Below the pieces are notes generated by a model, which had not been told where the DNA came from, ran no database searches, and worked only from the letters and a program-made list of their open reading frames with translations. From positions 1 to 15,076 of the forward strand of contig CAZVDU010000098.1 of assembly GCA_964625615.1 (NCBI GenBank): 15,076 bases of DNA. The letters run 5' to 3'. Positions 6,419-12,848 of the stretch are shown here, piece after piece. A program made the position numbers and the translations under genes. Source of the stretch: M269 sp964625615 (GTDB lineage Bacteria > Pseudomonadota > Gammaproteobacteria > Enterobacterales > Alteromonadaceae). Within the stretch, counting starts at the first letter, position 1. Every line of letters begins with the position of its first letter.

Positions 6419-7255
6419 ATGTCCAGACTTTGTTATAGAACGATGTTATTGATGTTGTTAGTTGTGTCTAAATACGCCTTTTCTGATCCAGAGTATGCCA
6501 ATGATAAAACCCGGCAAGTTGTCGAGAAAATGGTTGAGGCGCATGGTGGATTAGATAAATGGCGTTCGATACCTGCAATTGGGTTTGAAGCTATCATGCA
6601 TAACAATTATCACGAAAAAAACGAGCTAGCTTGGTGGGTTGCACGTGAGCAAATTGATATGAAAACCAGGCAGGTATATCAAGATTGGTTTTTAAATGAC
6701 GCACAAATTGCCTTTAACGGTGAAGATGTGTGGTCAACTAATTGGAAAAAGGCTAACCCACCAACAGCGATGTTGTACTTCTTTTATTACTTTATCAACT
6801 TGCCTTGGATTACACAGGATGATGGCGTTATTTTGTCGGATGTGACTGAGTTTGCATGGCCTGGGCACCAAGGTAAGGTATATCACGAGGTTAAGATGAC
6901 ATTTAAAAATAACCCTGTTATTGGCAAGAGTCGGCTAGACTACTTTGTGTTATATATCGATCCTGATTCTCACTTGCTTGTAGGATATCAATATGCCATT
7001 GGTAATAAGGCGATGTTGAAGTCTCTTGGGCAACCACCCGAACGCAAATTGTTCGGCCCTCTATGGCGAGTTATGACCAAATACCAAAATGTGGATGGGT
7101 TAATGTTTCCAGCAGCATTTCGGACTATGCCAGAAGCTGATGAACGTATAGTCGGGAATCACATTATCAATAATATTGATATCACTACACCTTTTGACTT
7201 TGAGCGGGTAAAAACGCCCAAAGGTGCTCTGGTTGATGATCCGGCTATTCGCTAA
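6419..7255 (+). CDS. Exported protein of unknown function, LolA-like in appearance
   Basis: The frame could begin at a GTG at 6389, but I chose the ATG at 6419 because AGGAAG sits six bases before it and a signal peptide then starts directly (about 1-22, ending KYAFS). The mature protein starts with a helix, QVVEKMVEAHGGLDKWRSI (33-51). An AHGG-x-x-x-W element of this kind is common at the start of exported LolA/outer-membrane-lipoprotein-sorting-like beta proteins. What follows is rich in aromatic residues and alternates like beta strands (for example DYFVLYIDPDSHLLVGYQY, 174-192). The length, 278 residues, fits that class. It could bind a lipid or lipoprotein in the periplasm, but that is inference. 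The stop TAA overlaps an ATG of the next frame, and the protease gene follows 47 bases later, so the two are probably one operon. Confidence 0.75.
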   Translation: MSRLCYRTMLLMLLVVSKYAFSDPEYANDKTRQVVEKMVEAHGGLDKWRSIPAIGFEAIMHNNYHEKNELAWWVAREQIDMKTRQVYQDWFLNDAQIAFNGEDVWSTNWKKANPPTAMLYFFYYFINLPWITQDDGVILSDVTEFAWPGHQGKVYHEVKMTFKNNPVIGKSRLDYFVLYIDPDSHLLVGYQYAIGNKAMLKSLGQPPERKLFGPLWRVMTKYQNVDGLMFPAAFRTMPEADERIVGNHIINNIDITTPFDFERVKTPKGALVDDPAIR

Positions 7256-7302
7256 TGTATAAGTTTGCCTTAAAGAATGTCGCAAAAATAAGGAGCGATT
7301 TG

Positions 7303-8319
7303 ATGCAAGTATTCATAGTCGTTTTTAGAAAGTCTTTGTTGATTTTCTGTTTATTGGCTGCTCAACCTTCTTTTGCAGAGAACGTAAGCTTATCGCAATT
7401 TTTAGAGGAGTATCAATATGTCGCTATTCCTTTAAAAAAGCTGCTTAGCGGACATGATGTGATAGAAGCTAAGTTTGAAGGTGAAAAGGGCGTTTTTGTT
7501 CTCGATACCGGTGCGATTTCTATCATTAATAAACCGGCTCTAAAGAAGTACGGGTTGCATATGAGCGACAAACTAAAGTCTGTTGAAGCTGCCGGTGCTG
7601 CTGGAGACATTCAAGTAGACTTTTATCCAGGAAAAAAGTTGTTCTTAGATGGTCGTTTTGAATGGTTACCCGAGAAAATAGCTAGCACCGATATAAGAGC
7701 TGTTGCGCGAGCTATATCATCCTCAACAGGCATTCGTATAGATGGTCTAATAGGAATGGATTTATTGGTTAAGTTCAACGCGCTTATTGATATTCCGAAT
7801 AGGATACTTTATTTGCAAAGGTTAAATGGGAAAGAACTAGATACGGGTTTTTCGGATAAGCTAGCGCGTTATTTTACTCAAAAAAAATTTCAACTTGCTA
7901 AGTTAAAAAGATTTTATCTAGAACCAATTGATGCGACGTATCTAGCTGTAGATATCACGATTAACCGAGTTAAAGGCATATTAACGATTGATAGTGGTGC
8001 CGGACAAAGTTTATTGAATAGTAACAACCTACCCTTGTTCGACGTATCAAAGAGGCGAAGGAGCTCTCGCGAGGAAAATTACGGTGCCGGAGGTCGATTT
8101 CAGGTAAAACGGTATTCGCTTGATTCTTACCTGGTTGCTGATAGAGAAGCTGGATTAAAGGTCATATCAACAGCGGACTTATCTGCGGTAGTCAGCTATG
8201 TAAAACGCCATTCAAATGTTGATATGAATGGCGTGCTTGGACAAGACTACTTTATTCCGCGAAAAGCTGTTATTGATATAGGAAACAGCCGTATGTTTGT
8301 TAAACCGGTCAAGCGCTGA
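7303..8319 (+). CDS. Exported two-lobe retropepsin-like aspartic protease
   Basis: The frame is open from an ATG at 7255 that overlaps the previous stop. I prefer the ATG at 7303: AAGGAG lies eight bases before it and the protein then begins with a clean signal peptide (about 1-25, QPSFA). The mature protein has two aspartic protease motifs, FVLDTGAIS (65-73, D68) and LTIDSGAGQS (227-236, D230). Each is followed by a matching glycine-loop element, LIGMDLL (149-155) and VLGQDYF (311-317), and a closing strand of the type ALIDI or AVIDI. This is two retropepsin-like lobes in one 338-residue chain, so an active site could form without dimerisation. The site of action is probably the periplasm or the surface. 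Substrates are unknown; the upstream exported protein is the nearest candidate partner. No lipobox or transmembrane anchor is seen after the signal peptide. Confidence 0.82.
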   Translation: MQVFIVVFRKSLLIFCLLAAQPSFAENVSLSQFLEEYQYVAIPLKKLLSGHDVIEAKFEGEKGVFVLDTGAISIINKPALKKYGLHMSDKLKSVEAAGAAGDIQVDFYPGKKLFLDGRFEWLPEKIASTDIRAVARAISSSTGIRIDGLIGMDLLVKFNALIDIPNRILYLQRLNGKELDTGFSDKLARYFTQKKFQLAKLKRFYLEPIDATYLAVDITINRVKGILTIDSGAGQSLLNSNNLPLFDVSKRRRSSREENYGAGGRFQVKRYSLDSYLVADREAGLKVISTADLSAVVSYVKRHSNVDMNGVLGQDYFIPRKAVIDIGNSRMFVKPVKR

Positions 8320-8324
8320 AATGC

Positions 8325-8373
8325 GGTTAATCCCTCTTTTAGTGATTCATAAATCATGAAAGAGGGATTAATC
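8325..8373. terminator. Bidirectional terminator between convergent genes
   Basis: TTAATCCCTCTTT (8327-8339) and AAAGAGGGATTAA (8359-8371) are perfect 13-bp arms, extendable by a G-U and a G-C pair, with an inner TGAT/ATCA element in the loop. The structure fills the 58-bp gap between the protease gene and the peroxidase gene and serves both directions. There is no long T run outside the stem. Confidence 0.75.
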
Positions 8374-8377
8374 CATA

Positions 8378-10150
8378 CTACTCGGATACGTAAAAGACGT
8401 TATCCTGAAGCTCTCTACCTATGCGCGTATTATTTCTAATAACTTTGCTAAGGGTTGTGCCTCTGATCAGTCTCTTCTCAGCTTTATTGAGGTCTCTCTC
8501 ATGCCAAAACCTGTCCCCATCGCGTAACGCTGTGAATTGACTTGCTAATATTGTTGTGAACAATTCACCAAGCTGAGAATCTTGAGATACCGCAGGTTCT
8601 TCAGCTAAACCACCAACCCATAAATCGATATCGTCTATTGAGCCATAAGTATTTTGTAGAGTCTGACTTACTTCTATGTCTGATGTAATTTGGTTGAACT
8701 CAGAGAGACGTTCTAAACCCATTGCTTCTCGGGTATCGTTATATGACGCTAGCCCATGGTCACGGCCACGCTGGATATTGAGAGACGGTAAATCGAGGCC
8801 GCCCTGACCGGGACTTCCGAATAAGAAGTTTCTTAAATCGTCCACCACTTTTACATCAATGCGCTGGTGTACTTGAGAAGCTAACCCTCTAAATATGGGG
8901 GCTAAGTCACCTCTCTCAGATAAAATATTAGGTGCGGTGAAAAAAGCATCTCTTAGGGCAATGTTACCTTCATCTATTTCTTGCCCTCGTCTATCTAAGC
9001 GAAGGATCTCTGGGCTTAACATACTATGACCTAATCGATAAGCAGCGGCAGAGAACTCACTAAAAATACTAGGGTTAATGCTGTCGTCGTATCCTGAATA
9101 TGGGGCAATTGTATCTGACCCTAATAATGCGGGCAGAAACTCATCATAGGTGATGATTTGTAGCTCCGCGATAACCAATCGACGCGCACTTTGGAAAACC
9201 TCCTCAGGACTAGCACCGTGCATAGTGCGAGTTAGTAGTCGTGCCAGACGATTATGCTCTCGTACAAATAACGTGTGCATAGCGGCTAAGCCAACTTGTT
9301 CATTTGCTCTGACATCACCAGCAACAAATAGAGTGGTTGGATCGCCTACAAAGCCATTGGCGTTGGATAGGTTATCGACGTTAAAAGGTAATAAATTACC
9401 ATCGCTGACTTTTAGTAATGGACTATTAGGCCCAACACGCAAAGCCATGGCTCTTTCGGCATCTGAACCATAAACATTAGAGCCATCAATCCAACTTGTT
9501 ATCTCGTTTTCCTGCTCACGAGGGTTGTTTGTATCTGTGCCTGTTGTACTATCAAAAATTGCTCGACTAAAAGGAATAACTTGCACGCCAGTTTCGTTAG
9601 GGTCGAAGTGTGGATCGCCTATGGGAATAATAATATTGGCAGTTTCCTGGTTGCCATCAGTGAGATCAATGTCGTGATCAAGAAATTGCCCCCACTGCCA
9701 CATGAAATCACTGGTATTAAAACTATTAGGAATGAATTCGTCAGGATCTTGGTTGACGACAGCGTTGCTCACGACACGAGCACTCGGCCTCAACTCACCA
9801 GCAAGTGCCGAAATGCCATCTTCATAATCAGATGGTGCGAAGCGTTGCAAATGAATAAATGTGGCTCCCCAATCTGGGTTTGCTATGTTATTGCCGCTAC
9901 CATCATAGGTTCTGATGTCTCTTTGTTGGTTGTCACCTCTGCCGTCACGTCGTTTTTTGTCTTGTTGAGCGCGAGTCGCTTCTCTGCGTCTTTTTTCTGT
10001 ATCTTCAGTGATCCCTTGAGAAGATTTGGACTCCTGTGAAGGGATATTTGTACTGGATTGGCTAACCGTGTTAAAGCCATAGGCCGATTGAAAGCTAAGA
10101 CAACTGACAGCTATCGCTATAATTGAGAGTTTACTATTGATTTTTGCCAT
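8378..10150 (-). CDS. Exported animal-type haem peroxidase (peroxidase-cyclooxygenase superfamily)
   Basis: A 590-residue protein: signal peptide (about 1-25, SAYG), a charged low-complexity linker (about 40-80), then one full An_peroxidase domain to the C-terminus. Compared with myeloperoxidase the key residues are present: WGQFLDHDID (153-162) with Q155, distal H159, calcium ligand D160 and D158 for a haem ester bond; ITSWIDGS (217-224) as the rest of the calcium loop; RANE (281-284) with catalytic R281 and E284 for the second ester bond; YRLGHSML (371-378) with proximal H375; and LNIQRGRDHG (457-466) with N458. The residue after E284 is Q, not the Met that makes myeloperoxidase's sulfonium link. 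Expected activity is H2O2-dependent oxidation of halides, thiocyanate or phenols outside the cytoplasm. GAGGA lies about nine bases before the ATG. It diverges from the two-component genes and may be their target. Confidence 0.93.
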   Translation of the reverse strand: MAKINSKLSIIAIAVSCLSFQSAYGFNTVSQSSTNIPSQESKSSQGITEDTEKRRREATRAQQDKKRRDGRGDNQQRDIRTYDGSGNNIANPDWGATFIHLQRFAPSDYEDGISALAGELRPSARVVSNAVVNQDPDEFIPNSFNTSDFMWQWGQFLDHDIDLTDGNQETANIIIPIGDPHFDPNETGVQVIPFSRAIFDSTTGTDTNNPREQENEITSWIDGSNVYGSDAERAMALRVGPNSPLLKVSDGNLLPFNVDNLSNANGFVGDPTTLFVAGDVRANEQVGLAAMHTLFVREHNRLARLLTRTMHGASPEEVFQSARRLVIAELQIITYDEFLPALLGSDTIAPYSGYDDSINPSIFSEFSAAAYRLGHSMLSPEILRLDRRGQEIDEGNIALRDAFFTAPNILSERGDLAPIFRGLASQVHQRIDVKVVDDLRNFLFGSPGQGGLDLPSLNIQRGRDHGLASYNDTREAMGLERLSEFNQITSDIEVSQTLQNTYGSIDDIDLWVGGLAEEPAVSQDSQLGELFTTILASQFTALRDGDRFWHERDLNKAEKRLIRGTTLSKVIRNNTRIGRELQDNVFYVSE

Positions 10151-10242
10151 AATATTTTTTCCTCATTTACGAAGACTGTTCACGAATTTCAGTGGCTTTA
10201 TTGCCTAATTACTGACTAAGTTCGCGAGCAGTGAATGTGGCT

Positions 10243-10335
10243 TTTAAGCAATCGTCATGTGAAGGCTTAAGCGATGAAACAGGCCAACACAGAATCGTTG
10301 TAAACGCTTGATGATATGCATTTAAGCAATTGTCA
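10243..10335. repeat. Direct repeats TTTAAGCAAT(C/T)GTCA
   Basis: Two 15-bp copies with one mismatch start 78 bases apart (10243 and 10321); a shorter variant lies at 10267. They lie upstream of the peroxidase gene, beginning about 93 bases from its start codon. Confidence 0.55.
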
Positions 10336-10477
10336 CCCTAGCGTTGAAAGTCAGAATATAGAGAGGTGTTACCGAAACTATCCCCAAAACAGGTTTATTT
10401 GTCGCAATCTGTATCAATGGCTCTGAGAAGTAGGATGGGATTAAGTTTTACAGAGTTAAAAGGGATAACCAGTTGTG

Positions 10478-10494
10478 GCGACAATTTGCGACAA
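10478..10494 (+). promoter_or_regulatory. Tandem GCGACAA half-sites, possible OmpR-family operator
   Basis: Two identical 7-bp sites start ten bases apart, close to one helical turn, as is typical for dimers of winged-helix response regulators. A third copy in inverse orientation lies 80 bases upstream, within the longer matched arms TTTGTCGCAA (10398-10407) and TTGCGACAAA (10486-10495). The distal half-site overlaps the -35 element of the promoter candidate listed next. Autoregulation by the downstream regulator is inferred. Confidence 0.42.
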
Positions 10495-10515
10495 ACTTTA
10501 TCAATATCGTTATAT
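10486..10515 (+). promoter_or_regulatory. Promoter candidate for the two-component operon
   Basis: TTGCGA (10486-10491) and TTATAT (10510-10515) are 18 bases apart. The -35 element overlaps the second GCGACAA site. The match is moderate. The leader would be about 55 bases. Confidence 0.33.
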
Positions 10516-10577
10516 TTATTGGGTCTTCTGCAAGTTAAGCTAACCTTAATACGACTAAGAATGAAATCGAGGAGCTG

Positions 10578-11297
10578 ATGTCTGAATCAAATCACGTACT
10601 TATCGTTGAAGATGAAGAGTCAATTCGTGAACCCCTAGCGACTTACCTGAGCGAAAATAGCTACAGGATAAGGGAAGCCAGTGATGCAGCCGAAGCTAGA
10701 AAGCTTTTGGCTGTTTATCATTTTAATCTCGTTATTCTCGATATTATGATGCCAGGTGAGAATGGTATTAGTTTATGCCGCCACGTTAGAGAAACATATA
10801 ATACCCCTATCATTATGCTCACTGCCAAGAGTGAAGAAATTGATCGTATTGTTGGTCTTGAGGTTGGCGCTGATGATTATGTAACCAAGCCTTTTAGTCC
10901 ACGTGAGCTTTTAGCGCGTATGCATGCGGTGTTAAGGCGAGCACAAGAAGCGCCAATGGTGCGTAGTGATGCTCAGAACCCTAACTTTTCTTTTGGCGAT
11001 TGGGTATTAAAAACAGCTGAACAAGTCTTGGTTGATACCGATGGTGTTAATATTTCGCTATCAACTGGAGAGTATAACCTGTTACACGCCATGGTGACCC
11101 GACCACACAGAGTGTTGAGTCGTGAGCAGTTACTTGACTTGTCGCAAGGAAGAGATGCCGATAACTTCGACCGCAGTATCGATAATATGATTAGCCGATT
11201 GAGGCGTAAAGTTGAAGCCGATCCCAAAAAACCTAGAGTAATTAAAACTGTCTGGGGTGGCGGCTATTCTTTCAATAGTGATGTTAGAGAAGTATAA
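10578..11297 (+). CDS. OmpR/PhoB-family response regulator
   Basis: A 239-residue protein. The receiver domain (about 5-120) has the acidic pair E11/D12, phosphoacceptor D55 in VILDIMMPG, T82 and K104 in the KPF motif, so it should be phosphorylated normally. A winged-helix DNA-binding domain follows (about 133-235), with GEYNLL, the recognition helix region DRSIDNMISRLRRKVE and the wing IKTVWGGGYSF. It acts as a cytoplasmic transcription regulator for the histidine kinase encoded eight bases downstream. AGGAG lies only three bases before the ATG; the spacing is short but no other start fits the domain. Likely targets are its own operon and the divergent peroxidase gene, given the repeats between them. 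The subfamily is OmpR-like (kinase of the EnvZ type with HAMP), but the physiological signal cannot be read from the sequence. Confidence 0.94.
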   Translation: MSESNHVLIVEDEESIREPLATYLSENSYRIREASDAAEARKLLAVYHFNLVILDIMMPGENGISLCRHVRETYNTPIIMLTAKSEEIDRIVGLEVGADDYVTKPFSPRELLARMHAVLRRAQEAPMVRSDAQNPNFSFGDWVLKTAEQVLVDTDGVNISLSTGEYNLLHAMVTRPHRVLSREQLLDLSQGRDADNFDRSIDNMISRLRRKVEADPKKPRVIKTVWGGGYSFNSDVREV

Positions 11298-11305
11298 GCA
11301 CCTTG

Positions 11306-12772
11306 ATGAAATTAGGCGCAGTCTTTAATCGTTTGGCATTTCGAGTTGCTCTGATTTTGTTTTTTACGCTAAGTGCCGCTCAAGCAGTCAATTTTTATTT
11401 GTTTTCTGAGAAAAGGCGTAATGATCTCATTCAGGAAGCCTCTTATAATGCTATTCAGCGTTTTGTTGAACAAGTTATTGATGCTGATAACATTCGATTA
11501 GATCCGCCAAGACAAGATAATTCTGGACCTCCGCCTAGGAATCGTCGAGGTAAAGGTCGGTTTGGCCGTCTTGGGCCGCCACGATTACCGCCCGGAGGAC
11601 GAGTAAACCCTAACGGTAGGGTGTTTAAAAGCTCTGAACCTCTCTCAATTCCAGATAGAGAGGGGCTCAATCCAACCATCAAAGAGCAACTTCATAGTGC
11701 GTTGCTAAACAGTAAATTAAAAGCTATCGAATGGGCGGCAAGCTATGCGCCTGTTCCTGAACAAGGACACGTTAATCGACGCAGAAGCATCTCCAAGCCA
11801 TTGTTGAAAAAGGATAACGATAAGCGAATTCGGCCTAATGAAATTCGCTTATCGGTGAAATTACAAGGTAGCACCTACTGGATTAATGGCATCTATCCAG
11901 TTCAACCTTTGCCTGTTCAGGTATCGCTGTCCGATTTTCTCGAAAGTGCGAGTGTTTTTGTGTTCTTTCTTATTCTGGCTATAGTGCTGATTGTTTATAG
12001 CATTGTCCGGCCGTTAAATGCATTGTCAAAAGCAACGAGTAAGGTCGGACAGCATGAAGATAAGGTTGTGTTGCCGATAGAAGGACCTAGTGAGGTTCGA
12101 CAGATGACGCAGTCTTTTAATGAAATGAACGAGCGTGTTAGTGAGCTTATTCGGGAGAAAGATGTCTTATTAGGTGCGTTAGGACATGATCTAAGAACGC
12201 CATTAACGTCTCTACGCCTGCGAATTGAACAAATGACGCCTGTTGATTCGAGAGTTCAAGCCATTAAGACTATTGATGAAACTGCCAAGTTAATTGAAGA
12301 CATCTTAGAGTTTGCCCGTTCTGTTGGTGATAGAGAAGCTCTAGCAACATATGATCTGACCTCTATCATTTACGACATTGTTGCCGACTACCAAGATATG
12401 GGGAGTCATATCGATCTAATCGATACTCCGCGTATCGTCATACCTTGTAAGCCATCAGCCATTAAACGTATGTTGAGGGATTTGATAGAAAATGCGTTGA
12501 AGTATGCGGGTAATGCAAAGATAAGCATGAGTACTGATGAGAGTAGAGCCATATTATTAGTGGAAGATGATGGTCCAGGTGTTGATGAAGCAACAATGGA
12601 GTTGCTACTGCAGCCTTTTAAGCGAGGGGATGATTCGCGAAGCAGGCGTACAGGAGGGACAGGGCTCGGACTGGCTATTGCTAAGTCTGTTGCAACAGCA
12701 CATGGTGGTGACTTAATCTTGATGAATCGCCCTTCTGGTGGTTTGTGTGTCAGAGTACTGCTGTCACTCTAG
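11306..12772 (+). CDS. EnvZ-like sensor histidine kinase with a Pro/Arg/Gly-rich periplasmic loop
   Basis: I place the start at the ATG at 11306; a TTG directly before it is less likely. The 488-residue protein has a first membrane helix (about 11-32), a periplasmic region (about 33-212), a second helix (about 214-234), HAMP (about 235-288) and a kinase core. Conserved sites are H294 in LGHDLRTPL, N396 in LIENALKYAG, EDDGPGVD (420-427) and GTGLGLAIAK (451-460), so it should be catalytically complete. Residues 67-104 of the sensor region are unusually rich in Pro, Arg and Gly (for example PPRLPPGGRVNP), suggesting an extended, strongly basic segment. The gene follows the response regulator with an 8-base gap, so they are co-transcribed. 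The kinase core resembles EnvZ-type kinases; the ligand is unknown. Its neighbours suggest a redox, metal or oxidant signal, which is inference. Confidence 0.93.
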   Translation: MKLGAVFNRLAFRVALILFFTLSAAQAVNFYLFSEKRRNDLIQEASYNAIQRFVEQVIDADNIRLDPPRQDNSGPPPRNRRGKGRFGRLGPPRLPPGGRVNPNGRVFKSSEPLSIPDREGLNPTIKEQLHSALLNSKLKAIEWAASYAPVPEQGHVNRRRSISKPLLKKDNDKRIRPNEIRLSVKLQGSTYWINGIYPVQPLPVQVSLSDFLESASVFVFFLILAIVLIVYSIVRPLNALSKATSKVGQHEDKVVLPIEGPSEVRQMTQSFNEMNERVSELIREKDVLLGALGHDLRTPLTSLRLRIEQMTPVDSRVQAIKTIDETAKLIEDILEFARSVGDREALATYDLTSIIYDIVADYQDMGSHIDLIDTPRIVIPCKPSAIKRMLRDLIENALKYAGNAKISMSTDESRAILLVEDDGPGVDEATMELLLQPFKRGDDSRSRRTGGTGLGLAIAKSVATAHGGDLILMNRPSGGLCVRVLLSL

Positions 12773-12819
12773 TTTGTATGGTTCCATTGAATAGCATCAA
12801 TTCATCGCTTACCATTAGT

Positions 12820-12832
12820 GTAATTAAATTAC
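12820..12832. promoter_or_regulatory. Palindrome GTAATTAAATTAC just before the large redox gene
   Basis: A perfect 6+1+6 palindrome ending 16 bases before the start codon at 12849 and just upstream of its ribosome binding site (AGAAGGGG). It could be an operator or an AT-rich leader element. Being AT-only in the core, it may also be chance. Confidence 0.25.
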
Positions 12833-12848
12833 CGAGAAGGGGTTTGTA

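Larger units (their letters stand above)
10151..10577. other. 427-bp divergent regulatory region with two repeat families
   Basis: No gene is visible between the peroxidase gene (minus) and the response regulator gene (plus). TTTAAGCAATCGTCA (10243-10257) and TTTAAGCAATTGTCA (10321-10335) differ at one base; a related TTAAGCGATGA lies at 10267-10277. Nearer the regulator gene, GCGACAA occurs twice in tandem (10478-10484, 10488-10494), with the inverted copy TTGTCGC at 10399-10405. These are candidate binding sites for the divergent genes. Confidence 0.5.

Noticed and set aside
7255..7302. Upstream start (TAATG overlap) for the aspartic protease
   Set aside because: The extension puts 16 polar residues before the signal peptide, while the ATG at 7303 has AAGGAG at good spacing.
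9581..10039. 152-codon plus-strand frame inside the peroxidase gene
   Set aside because: It lies fully antisense to a well-supported gene and has no recognisable domain.
10366..10578. 70-codon plus-strand frame with GTG start ending at the response regulator start (TGATG)
   Set aside because: It runs through the likely promoter and repeats, has no ribosome binding site and no protein-like features; the overlap alone is not enough.
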